A stretch of DNA of 64,000 nt from Herpomyces periplanetae (GCA_009733715.1 WMKJ01000045.1:38104-102103); one strand, 5' to 3'; counted from the first letter of the stretch, positions 35,201 to 47,500 are shown. Numbers and translations are program-made. Notes: generated by a model not told the origin, from the sequence alone.

Positions 35201-35281
35201 GTCTTCCGTGACATCTGAGTTAATAGAATGCTGATCAGAGGTCTCGTGAGACGGGGAAAACGTCCTGGATTGGTCGAACAT
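32272..35281 (-). CDS. ClC-family chloride/proton exchanger (ClC-3/4/5 type)
   Basis: Two exons on the minus strand, 35281-34777 and 34682-32272, spliced to 971 residues. The GTAAGT donor and TTTTAG acceptor join in phase 1. Exon 1 gives a ~168-residue Ser-rich cytosolic N-terminus. Seen: the pre-helix segment WYDQFTSTDWVHDS, about ten or more membrane spans, selectivity motifs GSGVAEVK (382-389), GKEGPYVH (424-431) and GIYIPSMVVGGILGR, and two C-terminal CBS domains. The gating glutamate (Glu426) and the proton glutamate in SLEEVSYYF (482/483) are both present, so it should be an exchanger, not a channel. The segment KRREVLSASAASGVAVAFGAPIGG resembles the fungal ClC-3/4/5-like branch more than yeast Gef1. 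Likely in endosome, vacuole or Golgi membranes. Confidence 0.93.
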
Positions 35282-36387
35282 AATGATACACACAAATGAA
35301 CACGCTAAAAGCTAAACGTTAAATATGTCGAGCGTTAAATATACACAGCAACTCGCGTGCGAGAAGCTGAAACTGATTAAAAAAAGTTAAAAATTATGGA
35401 TTGCGCTCCTTGTATGAGAAATTTGAAAGGAATAGGGCACAACTGAACTTTAGTTCGCGTGCTGTTCGGAGTTTGTAGTTTGCCAGCAGCCCGAGCACGT
35501 GAGTTAACCTATTGTATAACTGGCTAAATGATTGATTTGGCTGGGAAATACGGCCAGGAGGATCTGAGATGCAGTAGTGAACTGCGTTTTGATGGAGAAA
35601 TTATCACCAAAGTAACATTGTGAAGGGAAAAAGGATGAGAATTGAAAGTCAAGACTATTGTGTAGAGAATGCGAGGAGAATGTAGAAAATTTATCCAGGT
35701 TGCGTATAGCGTATTTAAAACATATTGAGAGGATAAATGTTTGTGTTCGCAATGTTAAAATCAACGTGTTAGTCCCTCACTGGACTCGTAGATCAAAGGA
35801 ATATGCTAGTGGCAGAGTTCAGTTTTTTCCGAAGCACAGGATGAATCGCACGCTATTCTGATACCTGTACTAACAAGACATTCATTCACAAGTGAGAGAT
35901 AAGTGATTTGTCGTACAATAGATAGATTAACACGTTCAATTAGTTTGTCAGTATATTTTTCTCTAACGTGAATAAGTCTGGCGAATTCCACGAGATTATT
36001 CTCTCATGGTACGGGCAACATTAACATGGCAGCGTAGGATTATACGCTATCTTGCACAAAATGTATCATCAAAATTATCAAGATAGTTTATCATTGTCAT
36101 AATTAGGTGTAATTTGTCCCTTTCTCCATAAATGTAGCCAAAAATGAAACATAAAATGTAAGATGGTGAAAAAAAGTTCTTTTTTCACATTAATGGCCTG
36201 CGTCGTTGGCTAAAAACCGAAATTTAGACTTGTGGCGTGTCACGTGACTGTGATGGTGGGCGCGTGAAAAATTTAAAGGAAGCGAGTTGATGAAGTGTGA
36301 ATTAAGAAATTGAAACGTTGGTGAAAGGAATATTGATCATTTTGCAGAGGGAAAAGTTTGTGAGGAGAAAAATCATTGAAATGTGCT
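35282..36387. other. Divergent ClC/KRI1 intergenic region
   Basis: About 1.1 kb between two divergent starts, AT-rich, with no gene. CACGTG cores lie at 35496-35501 (215 nt from the ClC start) and 36241-36246 (about 140 nt from the KRI1 start). Confidence 0.55.
36241..36246. promoter_or_regulatory. CACGTG core upstream of KRI1
   Basis: CACGTG in the context GTGTCACGTGACTG, an extended TCACGTGA palindrome, 142 nt upstream of the KRI1 ATG. Probable bHLH site; inferred. Confidence 0.5.
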
Positions 36388-38140
36388 ATGAATTGTCGCT
36401 CAGCAAAACGTGTCAAACTACTGGATGAGGATTGTGGAGATGATGGGGTTGAGCCGACGGATATTCAACTAAAGATAAATGAGGAATACGCACGGAAATT
36501 TGAGTACAACAAAAAGCGAGATGAAATACAAAAATGTAAGCGGAATTTTAGTGCTCGTCGTTTTGGTATTGTGGGCTAACTTATCTCTAGTAGAGTCCAA
36601 GTACGGCAAGAAAGTTAAGCCAGCTGATCCACTGGATTCTGGTAGCCCCAGCTCCTGTGATGAAGACATTGGCTCTACGAGTACATTGGAAATTAGTGAA
36701 ACAGAAGATGAAGATGGTTTTGAAGTCACAGAGCAAGTTGATCAGAATATTCAGGAGATAATATCTGCAGTACGCTCAAGGGATCCTCGAATTTTTGATC
36801 CAAATGTTAACTGGTACAATGACTCGACTACCGACTCTAATAAATCTAGAACCGGCATGCTAGACGTAACTCAAAAGCCTTTTTACCTCAAAGATTTCCA
36901 TTTACGAAACTACTTGGAAAATAAGGCAGACAATGACACCGTTCATGAGAAGAGTTATGATGAAAATGTTAGCGAAGCGCGAGCGGAATTTTTGCAAGCA
37001 GTTCAAGATCAAGAAGGCCATAATGACGTTGAGCTAAATTCATTTTTAAGGGAGAAGTTACCCCGTAGTGAACATGATAAACAGCCGCGTGTTAAAATAA
37101 CTCGTGAACTAGTGGAGAACGCAGACGCTAACCCAGAGGAATTCTTAAATACATTTTTTTCCTCTCGAGGATGGATTGGAGATGGGACTAATACATGGGC
37201 ACCGTTGGAATCGGATGACGATGAGGAAGATGCGAGGGCCGAACAATTTGAAGAAGCGTATAATTTGCGCTTTGAAGACCCGGAAAAATCGAACCAAGTT
37301 ATCACGTCACATTCGCGAACTATTGCAGCTGCTGTTAGCGCACGACGGGAAAAAGGACTCAGTAAACGACAAAAAGCTCGTGCGAAGGAAAAGGAACGCA
37401 AAAGTCGATTGGAAGAAGAGCATAAAGCTGAACTTAAACGATTGCGGAAGTTAAAGTTAGAAGAAGCTGAAGCTAAATTGGCGAAGATTAAGGAATCAGC
37501 TGGTGCTTCGCAGCGGGAGTTTGACGTACGGAAATGGGCCAAATTCCTTGCAGATGACTTTGATGATGAAAAATGGGGTGAAATGATGAGCCGACAGTTT
37601 AACGATGAATATTATAATGATCGAGATGATAATGCCACAGGAACAAAGCGAGTTAAGAGACCCAAATGGTCAGATGATATTCCAATTGATGATATAGTTG
37701 GATCTGAAGATAACGGTGAAGAGATGTGTATGAAAATGAGTGAAATACGTCGTGAAAAGAGAAGAGTGGTGCGAAACAAGCGGATTGAACGGCAAAATCT
37801 TGAAGCTCTTGTTGATTCTAAACTTGAAGTTGATATGTTTCAAGCGGATCGACCCGATACAAAGCCGTTGAACGTAACGTCTAAGAAAGCGGGAACTTTC
37901 AAGTATCGTGAAACTGAGCCCATTAGCTTTGGTTTGACACCATTAGAAATTCTTACAGCAACTGATGAACAACTTAATGAGTATACGGGCTTGAAACGGT
38001 TATCCCATTTTCGCGATGCTAAAAAGAAGCGAAAAGATCGAAAATTTATGAATTCCCATCGCTTGCGACAATGGCGAGAAAAAGTGTTTGGCTCAACTAG
38101 GGCAATTCAATGCGACAGGAGTCTCGATAGTACTTCGTGA
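36388..38140 (+). CDS. KRI1: Ribosome-biogenesis factor Kri1
   Basis: Two exons, 36388-36535 and 36591-38140, spliced to 565 residues. The 55-nt intron has a GTAAGC donor, a GGCTAAC branch and a TCTAG acceptor in phase 1; the join reads KINEEYARKFEYNKKRDEIQ then LESKYGKKV, as the family expects. Seen: an acidic N-terminal half, the DPRIFDPNVNWYND and KPFYLKDFHLR conserved blocks, a long Lys/Arg/Glu-rich coiled coil (about residues 270-320), the Kri1 core DDFDDEKWGEMMS, and the C-terminal GLTPLEILTATDEQLNEYTG block. Known role: nucleolar protein needed for 40S subunit assembly, partner of Krr1. A 16-codon out-of-frame upstream ORF (36381-36428) overlaps the chosen start. Confidence 0.93.
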
Positions 38141-38546
38141 TGATATGTACCTTGACGGGCCACTTGAGTTCCATGGTGTTGTGGTATTATAAAGTGTATA
38201 TAGAACAAAGGAATTTTGTAAGATGTGAGATAAATATGCTTTGAAAGTGTAAAATGGGTGTGCTAATCTTGTATAGTAGACATGGAATTGTATTTATCGC
38301 GATGCTCCAAGTCGCGATTAAAAATTTCAACTCACTGCGCCGGGTCGGGAAGACAATTTTCCTCCAATTATCATGTGATTCGCGGGCGGTTTTCAGGCGG
38401 ATTTTGAAAATGAAAAGCATTTGGCGATACTCTTTAAGATCAAAATACATACCATAAGGTTAAGATCAAGCAGTTGTACAAGCGTGCGTATAGGTATACG
38501 GATTCACGGGCAAAGTGAAAAAAGGGAAGATAAACGGTTTGCAAGA
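38141..38546. other. KRI1-GPN2 spacer
   Basis: About 400 nt between tandem genes. No gene seen. The GPN2 frame is open upstream from 38421, but that extension is basic and not conserved in the family. Confidence 0.5.
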
Positions 38547-39518
38547 ATGACGGCAGCTACTTTTGGTCAACTTATCATCGGCCCTCCGGGCTCAGGAAAA
38601 TCGACGTATTGTACAGGCATGCAAGAAATACTTAACAATCAAGGACGTGCGCATGGGATTGTAAATTTGGATCCGGCAAATGATTCTTTAACGTATACAC
38701 CAGTTATCGATATTCGTGAACTCGTTAACGTTGAACGTGTCATGAACATGGAAAATCTAGGACCTAATGGAGCTATGCTGTTCGCTTTGGAATACGTCGA
38801 GCTAGAATGGACATGGCTTCAAACCAAACTGAGTCAGGTTAATGATAAATACCTTTTATTTGACTGCCCTGGACAAATTGAACTTTTTACACATCACGGT
38901 GCACTTCGTTCTATATTTCTTAAACTTCAACGGCTCGGCTATCGGTTAACAGTTATACAACTGTTTGATAGCTTTGTACTAACTCAATCTTCCCTATACA
39001 TTTCATCACTTCTTCTTGCCTTGCGAAGTATGCTTCAAATGGAACTTCCACACATTAACGTTTTTAGCAAAATTGACAACTTATCAAAATATCCACCCTT
39101 ACCGTTTAATCTTGACTTTTATACTCAAGTTCACGATCTGCGATATCTTATTCCTCATGTTGATAGAGAGCCCCAAAACTTTCCACGCTGTAATACAGCT
39201 TCACGCTATACACGGCTAACTAACGCTATAATCGATTTGGTTGACGATTTTTGTCTGTTATCCTTTTATACTCTAAGTGTACAAGATGCCCAAAGTATGG
39301 TTGAGTTACTAAACGCTATTGACAGAGCATCAGGCTACGTACTTTTGCCAGCTCAGCATGCTAATTTTAGTGAGCAAGAGTATCGGGATCCATGTGCACC
39401 TAACGAACACGCCATATGGTCGTCTGCCGTGCATGAGGACACGCTTGCTATGGACGTACTTGACGTTCAAGAACGCTGGTGTAACCCATTGACTCGAAAG
39501 GATGATGTGTCTTCTTAG
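38547..39518 (+). CDS. GPN2: GPN-loop GTPase 2
   Basis: Single-exon gene of 323 residues from ATG 38547; the open frame continues 126 nt upstream but the family starts right at FGQ. Seen: the P-loop GPPGSGKST (12-20), VNLDPANDSL, the diagnostic Gly-Pro-Asn loop LGPNGA (71-76), FDCPGQIELFTHHGALR (the family's G3 region) and FSKIDN (G4-like). GPN2 rather than GPN1 or GPN3 is chosen from the N-terminus FGQLIIGPPGSGKSTYC and the LPHINVFSKIDNLSKY block. Known role: with GPN3 and GPN1 it assists cytoplasmic assembly and nuclear import of RNA polymerases II and III. One oddity is DSFVLTQSSLYIS, where the usual DS-x-x-C-x-D is changed. Confidence 0.93.
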   Translation: MTAATFGQLIIGPPGSGKSTYCTGMQEILNNQGRAHGIVNLDPANDSLTYTPVIDIRELVNVERVMNMENLGPNGAMLFALEYVELEWTWLQTKLSQVNDKYLLFDCPGQIELFTHHGALRSIFLKLQRLGYRLTVIQLFDSFVLTQSSLYISSLLLALRSMLQMELPHINVFSKIDNLSKYPPLPFNLDFYTQVHDLRYLIPHVDREPQNFPRCNTASRYTRLTNAIIDLVDDFCLLSFYTLSVQDAQSMVELLNAIDRASGYVLLPAQHANFSEQEYRDPCAPNEHAIWSSAVHEDTLAMDVLDVQERWCNPLTRKDDVSS

Positions 39519-40879
39519 TACACCTACTTGCGTATATTTATCATTCATCCAATCCTATAGGTGTTGCTGTACCTAATCATGAGGGCTTTATTCGTTAACG
39601 CGCAGGAATGAACGGAACCAATTTGCTTATGCATCCCTTTTTAACAAAAAAATTTTATCCCAAATGAATCGATTGCCATTTAATCAGAAAGTCATTGGCT
39701 AGTTAACACTATTTCTCTCCTTGGAGCTACACTGATACGGTATAAACTATTAGCGTCGGCGAAGCGTTGAAACAGTCCTTTACAATATTCTACATTGTAA
39801 TTGCCCGTCTAATTGCTTGGGTAGTATTGTAGGTGGGAGTATGTATTAGAGAGTACATAAGTATAAACTTAGGCGTACACACAATAAACTGATAGTTTCA
39901 CGTGTGATAGTGTCGATGGGCCATTATTTCGCATTGGATAGCACCGCTATGTTGTGTGGAAGACGATTTACCGTTGGTGCGCAATTTATTCGTGGACGTC
40001 GCCGCAATGCATAAAACGTGGATTGGACAAAAGCCTATCCTTATCGTGCTGTCGATAGATCTGGATTCTGAGTACAACTGCTGCATTAAACCGCTGAATG
40101 CTCTCTAGCAAGCATCTTGGGTTGTCGGTAGATCATCAGTCCTACTCATGCTGTCTGGGGGAGTTGCATGCTGCCAACGGCTGTCATTATCTCTCAGTTG
40201 CTAACGCACGGGTGAATTTGGTGACGATATACAGTGTCACAGATATACGAACAAACTAGGCTATTGTTGTGGCATGTGGCATGCTCGGGTTTGGTAGAAC
40301 AAGGTTTGGTTGTAAAATTAGTATTACACTGGTTTAATAAACTTGTTGTGGCCAAAATTTGTGATTCTATGAACGCCGTAGGGAAATCAATTTAATTAAT
40401 GAATTTAACATGGTAAAAGAGTAAACCAAATGAGAAAAAATAAAAAAGCGAACAACCCCCGAGGTAGTGATTAAAGCCCGCATAAGTTTCACAAAACAGA
40501 CTTACGGGGAGCGAGCATGTAATATGATCAAGAATAGATTCCAGTGATAATGAAAAATGCAATTGAGTTGGCGAATTTACAGTTGTGGGTGTGAGTGTGT
40601 TAAAGATAGATAATATAAAAAAGTTTAAGTGTGTGAGTATTTAGTATGATCAAAGAGTTGGTGAACTATCAAATAGAGGGGATAAAAAATCCAAACCCAG
40701 GTGATGCTACCGGTATACACAGACCAGTTACCAAATCATATGAATAGTACGAGAAATGTATTAAGTCGAATGACAAGTGAATCAGGCGATGAGCTGGCGG
40801 TTCAGCAGAATTTAAGATGGCAACTATAGACGGGAAGGCGGGTGAGTGCATGATAAGATAAAGTGATGGATGAATCAAG
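39519..40879. other. Gene-free region, 1.4 kb
   Basis: Contains the 3' flanks of two convergent genes. A CACGTG core is at 39899-39904. Nothing else recognisable. Confidence 0.5.
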
Positions 40880-41932
40880 TTAAATTTCCGAGGCAGTTTT
40901 TTGTTTGTACAGATTTGACGGGACGGGAGAAAAGGGAATTGTGTCCTCGGGGGATGGAATAATATCTGTAGAGGTCAAACTTGCTGTATCGCCACCTTTC
41001 AAGCGCATGAAATGAGATGGGAGCTGTTCGGCGGCAGCTTTACGAGTAGCGGCGTAGGAACCAGGGCCAGAAGCACCGTCGGGGATGTGAAATCGACGAT
41101 CAAAACGCATAATTGCGTACATATAGATGACAATTAATTCACAGAAGAACATGACCAGGTAAAATGCAGCTTTATGAAAGTAAGGAGGCATTTTATATAA
41201 TCGGGATACAGGGTTTATGTAGCCGGTTCCCGCACGATACCAGCAGCCAAAGGTTAAGAGGAATGAGGAGGTAAGTACCATGATAATTTTAGTACGGAGA
41301 GAGCCATACCCAAATTTGTCGACGGGAAATTTTCTGGGGATGAGAAGGGAAGCGGTGAGCATGATAATGGGTAGAATGGATACCAAGCCAAATACTGATA
41401 TTGAAAAAAGAAGTATATCACGATCGATGATGCGCCGGTCGTTATCAAGGGTGTAGAACATGTGAAGAGTAGCACCAACAGCCATGAGTAAAGTAACGAA
41501 TATTAGAGCGAAAAGGGACCAAATGAAGTAATTGAAGGGTTTTGACCATCCAAAGTGTGGGTGTTGAGCACGAATTATACGCTGAGCAAACACAAGATTC
41601 ATGATATAAAGTAAAAAGAGGCCGGCATTAACAAAGATGGTAGAGGATAAAGCTAAGGAAACATTAACGGGATAGAAAGCGGTAACAATTCTTAGAGCCA
41701 TAGTAACAACTCTTGATATACAGAATGATACAACCAAGGTTGAAGGGAAGAAATGGTAACCTTGGAAGCGATTGAGATGGGATATTGTCATGTGAAAAGC
41801 TGCAGCAATTACAAATAAAAGGAGAAACACCGAGGCCAGAGGAACGTCAACCGGAATTGACGCGGAAGCACCAAGGTTCCATATCAGAGGAGGATATGGA
41901 GGTTTCTTGAAGAATATTTGTTCTAAGCGCAT
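40880..41932 (-). CDS. DUF3112-type seven-span membrane protein
   Basis: Single-exon gene, 350 residues. About seven hydrophobic helices are visible: residues ~27-52, 61-88, 92-115, 132-155, 172-200, 213-233 and 252-276. Family-like blocks seen are FAQRIIRAQHPHFGW, DKFGYGSLRTKIIMVLTSS, CWYRAGTGYINPV and a terminal FDRRFHIPDGASGPGSY. These agree with the ascomycete DUF3112 family, whose function is unknown. The C-terminal ~70 residues are cytosolic, with Ser/Thr/Pro. The layout resembles a small seven-helix receptor or channel, but there is no direct evidence for either. The 5' leader on its coding strand is extremely pyrimidine-rich for more than 1 kb. Confidence 0.78.
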   Translation of the reverse strand: MRLEQIFFKKPPYPPLIWNLGASASIPVDVPLASVFLLLFVIAAAFHMTISHLNRFQGYHFFPSTLVVSFCISRVVTMALRIVTAFYPVNVSLALSSTIFVNAGLFLLYIMNLVFAQRIIRAQHPHFGWSKPFNYFIWSLFALIFVTLLMAVGATLHMFYTLDNDRRIIDRDILLFSISVFGLVSILPIIMLTASLLIPRKFPVDKFGYGSLRTKIIMVLTSSFLLTFGCWYRAGTGYINPVSRLYKMPPYFHKAAFYLVMFFCELIVIYMYAIMRFDRRFHIPDGASGPGSYAATRKAAAEQLPSHFMRLKGGDTASLTSTDIIPSPEDTIPFSPVPSNLYKQKTASEI

Positions 41933-43804
41933 GTTAAGGGTTAATAAGGATCACAGCTAAGAGGATATTGAAGGGTAAATAATGTTATTTAGACAGGCAA
42001 GAAATAAAGATATGATAGATGAAAAAGTAATGCAATAGAAGAATGATGATAACAAGTATGGATAGAAGTAATATGGCAAAATGGGGACGGATTAAGATGA
42101 ATATGAATGGATAGATAAGTAAGAAAGTCGACTACTCAAGCGCGGGGAAGATGTTAGTTATAAAAGAGCAAGAAGTAGAGATAAAGGGAACAAGAGTAAC
42201 AATAGCGCTGGTGGGAAAGAGAGAGTATTGACAGAGCGATAGATGAATGGGTGGATGAGCAAAAGGTCAGTTATTAAAGGTCAGGCGGCGGCGAATGAGT
42301 GGAGCCCAAGGGAGAGAGAGAAACGAGTAAATCGCAAGGTGAGCTCTAGCCTTCTTTTATGAAAAAGTGGAAAATCTTGGTAAGAGCAGGGTGAAGATAG
42401 ACAACAAGAACACAGGTGGGTGAGGGGGGTATGGAAGGGAGAAGAAGTAAAGGGTAAAAGGGATAGCAGATGTGAGTCTTGACGTTGGTAGAGGAAGAAA
42501 CGATATTATTCGTAGTTAATCATTGCAGGTAAGGATTATGGAAGTATTGGAGTAGGATTGAAGGAAAGAAGAATAAGTACGGCGTCGAACGGACGAGGGG
42601 AAAGTTTGAGAGGCCGTAAAAGGCTTTGAAAATTACCGATGAAGGGGGGAAGAGGAAGAGAAGGGAGAGGATTCAGAGGTGGAAGTAGTCGAGTAAGATA
42701 GAGTACATAGAGGTGGAATAGATGAGTGAAAGAGAGTGAAAGCTAGTTGTAAATGAATGACAAGTTTGTGTGAATGTATGAGAGAAAGTATATAGATACA
42801 TGTACATAAGTAGGTAGATTGACAAAGTGGAAGTAGGCAAGAGGTTAGAGGAAAACTGGCCGATGAACGCTAAACCGGGAGCAGTGAAACGGAGTAATTA
42901 AGGGCAGGGGAAAGGAGTTTGGAAAGCTATTAATAGAAGTTAGGTGACCAAGACGGGGTAGAGAGAGGTGGAAGTATTGACGGGAATGAAGACGGCGAAG
43001 GCTACAAAGATGATGACGAAGATTATTGTAACATTTAATAACTGCCCGGGAAAAAAGGAATTGTCAAATTGCATGTATGTGTAGGGTAATCCAGGAGTAG
43101 GTTAGGGAGTAATAATGGAATGGGGTTGACCGTAATCGTGAGGGTTTTGAGAGATAGTTTGAATAAGCCGATAATGAAGTGGATAATGGTATACATTGGT
43201 AGATGGAGGACAAGATATACATTTGGAAAAATGAGTAAATTCCGCTGAGATAGGATTAGATTATGAAGGAGATTGACTGTAGCTTATGAGGGATAGAAGC
43301 CAAGGCAAAAATGAATTTTTGGGAATAACCGCAGGCCGCATCAATTGACGGGGAAAATGGCCAAAAAATCTCGAAACACTTGCGGAATTCAAGCAATTCG
43401 TAGCGAAAGCAAGCCGAGGCGACTAAAGTAGACTTCCGGTTTACAGGAAGGAACCACCCTCCATCCCTATAGTATTTCCACTTTGGGCATTTCGTCTGGT
43501 CTCGTATCATCCCCACCTGCCATAAATACAAGGCGTACCTCGTCTCGTCTTGTGTGTCTGCTTTACGCACCTTCCAGTCCAGTTTCTCCTTTCCTAATCC
43601 GGCAGTCTTTAGGTACTAAAAATAATTTTGTTTCAAATCGGCCGGTTTGGCGGGTTGGCGGTGGCATTGAAAAAGTGTTTAAGTTTTATCTTTCCCTTCT
43701 CTTCCCTTCCTTTCGCGCGGCAAATGTATCGCTAGTCTCTTGGTAGTTGTACAAATTTCCCATCGAATCCCCAATGTCAGTTAACGCTCCTTAAAACATG
43801 TTTG
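41933..43804. other. Long pyrimidine-rich upstream region of DUF3112 gene
   Basis: About 1.9 kb without a gene. The plus strand is purine-rich (AG, GAA, GGA words) from roughly 42000 to 43200, so the DUF3112 transcript would have a CT-rich leader or promoter. A less biased, GC-richer patch lies at 43330-43640. An open frame of 104 codons there (43256-43570, minus) looks like chance. Confidence 0.5.
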
Positions 43805-44524
43805 TTATTTATCTTCGGCACTTTGTTGCTTCCTTTCCTCAAGATACTTTGCTATTATTAATTCACTATCCGTGAAAATTTTGTCTAAACTTTCCTCTTC
43901 ATCACTGTCCTCTTCTCTTCCATTACTAGTACTACTAATGCTGATCATAACCATATCTTTGCTCATGTTGCCATGGTCGCCTAGTCTTCGCCACTCCTTC
44001 CTCTCTTCATCATCTTCACCATCAGTATCATCTTCGTCGTCGTCGTCCTCTTCTGTTTCACTATCATCATCTCCCTCATCTTCGTCGTCGTCTTCGTCAA
44101 CGTGGGGCCGATTGGGTACTGATATATTTCCAAGATTTGGAAATAATTCCTTTTGCTTCAAATCCAATTCCTCTTCATCTTCATCGCTATAATCAAATAT
44201 TACCTTCTTCCTTTCCGGCGTTTTCTCTACCAATACTTCATTTAAACTTGTCGATACCAACCCACACTCTTTACATTCAACTTCCCCTTCACTTATCGTA
44301 ACTTCATTAAACTCCCCGTTAAGCCCCCTCTCAGATAGTTCGCTCTCCGAATCTTCCACTAGCGTTAACTTATTGAATCGCATAATCCCTTCACCCTCCA
44401 CTAATCCAAACCCTCTCCTTTTTTTCACCCCACCGATCCGCCTCTTCCCTCTCGTGTCTCGCCTCCATTCCCGATTTATTTCTAATTCACATTCTTCGAA
44501 CCCATCCCCAAATTCTCTTGCCAT
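43805..44524 (-). CDS. Unrecognised highly acidic protein
   Basis: Single-exon gene, 239 residues from ATG 44524. The N-terminal ~45 residues are basic (REWRRDTRGKRRIGGVKKRR). Residues ~130-175 form an almost uninterrupted Asp/Glu tract, and the C-terminus is a charged helix (DKIFTDSELIIAKYLEERK). One CxxC pair (CKEC, around residue 84) is present. Acid tracts with a basic head are common in nucleolar and chromatin-associated proteins, but I do not recognise this one. The long open frame could be partly favoured by repetitive GAT/GAA codons; the non-repetitive ends still look protein-like. Confidence 0.6.
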   Translation of the reverse strand: MAREFGDGFEECELEINREWRRDTRGKRRIGGVKKRRGFGLVEGEGIMRFNKLTLVEDSESELSERGLNGEFNEVTISEGEVECKECGLVSTSLNEVLVEKTPERKKVIFDYSDEDEEELDLKQKELFPNLGNISVPNRPHVDEDDDEDEGDDDSETEEDDDDEDDTDGEDDEERKEWRRLGDHGNMSKDMVMISISSTSNGREEDSDEEESLDKIFTDSELIIAKYLEERKQQSAEDK

Positions 44525-47500
44525 TATTACCTGGCTAATTTTATTTTTTAATGGTAATTTTTGTCAGTAGTCATCCACCGTATGATTATAATTGATAATC
44601 CCCCCTCACACTTTTCAATTCTAACACTTCATCATTCACATCCCCTTACTCTAGTAATAGGGGGCTTAATTCTTCAACCTAAGTAACCCCCTCCGACTGT
44701 TCACCTTACTCGATACGGCTCAGATCACCACCACCACCTTTTCGCGTTTGTATGCTGGCTTGTCACGTTGTTTTAAAGCTTAAGCAACGGGAATATTGTA
44801 AGTTTATCGCGATAATCTAAAGACCTTGAAAAGAATTTCACTGAGTAGAATGACTATTAAACTCACGGGAATGCCACGATACCGTGTACCTAAAGTACTG
44901 TTCCTAGTGGTGCGAAAAGACACAGTTTGGTAACCTGGTGAACCCCACTCGATAAAGCTAATTGCGATTATCATGGGAGCCAGAGAGAAACGTGGAACGA
45001 GAGACGGCAATACACGTAAAATATCATATCAAAAAGTTTTCTTTGGGTTAATCTCGCCTATCAAGCCGTTCAGTTGTCACATTACCCGTCATCTCCTTCC
45101 AAACACAATATAATTTTGGAGTATCGTACCGATAAGCGGACCGAGCCGAACCAGATTCATGTAGGTTAAAGGGGAGGATAAGCTATATTTCACTTGGTAC
45201 TCTTTCTTCATTTTCCCTTCCTCTTCCTCTACATTTTGGCTAAACCAATATAGTCGGCATAATTGTACTCAACTCGGGCAAGGAAATACCATATAATACG
45301 ATAAGACGCCGCACTACACCACATTTCTTACTTGATATACGCCTCAGCCGGAATAGAAAACGTGAAGACCCTACATTGCCCTGGACATAAGATGAGCAAA
45401 ACTGTAATTTTCGGTGCCCCTCTTATCAACTCTACACTTAATATTTTCCGATAAATGAAAATTTATTTGTCGGTATCCCTGAATGTTCAGTTCGATAATT
45501 CGTGTCTCTACGATACTATTAATTTATTGTACACCGTGAGGTAGATATTGTATACGTTAATAGAACTATTCTTCGATATATCTCATCTCCAGAACTGGAT
45601 TAATGGATAAAGTTGGCTTAGTTGCCAATATTTTCGGGGAAATGATATTTCTCATTCATCAAAATAAGTCAAATTGTTACATTTACTATTTCACTAATGA
45701 TCACTATTTCGAAATATACGAAACAACCAGAACGTTCAAACGTGTAGCGTTAACTTTTAAAGTGCTTATTGAATAATTATTCAAGGCTAACATGAGCTAG
45801 TTTGTGCAGTGATATTATGGTAATCAACGTTGGCTGCTGCTTTTATGCATGCCTGGAAATAAATATATACTGTACTCATCTCGCTAGACCTTTGATAACC
45901 TGGTCTTACTGCAGTTTCCGTGTTACTTACGGGTTAAAAGGCTCCTACATGTCTCATTTTACGTTAAACTAATCTTAAATACTGGAATGCAGCGGTTAAC
46001 TATGCTCATATCTAGTACTTAAAGTGGTGTTTCTGGCTCGTAGCTACGTATTAACGTTAAGCGTACAGGTAAATTCTATGTTTTGTGTCCGTGTACATGC
46101 TACCCACTTAGATGTGCATACGATGGCCCAAAGCATGAGCAGTTTCTTTAGAGCAATTTATTTATCGTATAACAACCTGAGCCGGCCGATTAATCTTCGA
46201 GGAGGTAATGAGTGCGTAAACATCTTGATATTTGTATGATGGTAAAATGAAGCTTAGATGAAGGCCTATGTGCAAAGTAGCCTTTGGTAGATAGCTTAAC
46301 GTGATGTGAGGTTAACGGAGATGTTAATATTTAGTAACGTGGAACGTTTCTCAGCAAGGCGTACCGTTTAAAAATTGTTTTGGGCCAGTTAACTGTATGA
46401 CTATTGTAAACTTGTTTTGTAACAGTTACAAATTGACCGTGGATATTTGAGCTACTTATTTTATCAGGCTAAAAATTCACTGTACAACCCGTTACTATAA
46501 TCCATGGTTTAATACGGTTATTGAACCATTAGAGAGTAGCTGATGTAAAGGGAAAAGAAAAGATGCGCAGCATTGTTTTCTGTGGTTTAACGCTTAGCCA
46601 ATGAGTCTATAGGTTTATTTCTTTAAAAGGTTTTAATTCTACGACTAGTGATGTTCATAGCCCGTTTCCATATTCCAGTTGTCCAATTTTGTGCAAACAT
46701 TGTTTCTTAAAACATCTCATTTAATATAATGGTTCGTACACATAACGACTTACTTTATTTTGGGGAAAATTTAACTAAAGGAACCCAAAATGAGCATTCT
46801 GATAATTATATTGCATGTGAAAAAGACTATGCTATATATGAATATATATATCCACTTTTAAAGTGGAAGCATTTACGCAAGGCCTAACTCATTAACTGAC
46901 ATTTTGTCTCGGAATGATTTATCACTTTTGAAACATTAATCCCAGAAAGTTGTAATTTAGTTTGGTGATACCGGACGTAAAATGTTTATCACATTGTAGG
47001 TAAATCGGGAACCTCAACATAGCTCTGGGAGAAATTAACCGAAAAAGATTCTTGAATCAATTTTAGGGGAGTACTAAATGGTTTCGAAGATTTAACGAGT
47101 CAATGTATGTTGTGAAGCTAGAGTTGGTCAAGTTCATTGGACGTAATAACTTTTAGCTTTACACATGAAAGGGTTATTTCTATGTGAATTATGATACAAC
47201 ATTCGGGACATTTGGGGGTAATATTTTTGTGTAGAGGTTGGAATAGTGACCATTCCAATTGCTTGTAGAAAACATGGAACTAGAATTTTGCTTAGACTTT
47301 ATCTTAACATTCTGGTAAGCCGGTTAAGTAACGTTTATGAGATGTGTTAAGGAGGAGGGGGATTGTGTGCAGTTGGGTCCATGGAATTTCTATTAAGTTT
47401 GGAAGAGGGTAAACGAAATTTTCAAAGAAATATGCTCCGCTTACTGTTCAATGATTGTTGTTTGGATAGGTACATTATCAGTTACTGTGAGGCAATACGA

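Noticed and set aside
43256-43570. 104-codon minus-strand open frame
   Set aside because: Starts in a GC-richer patch without conserved features; composition consistent with chance.
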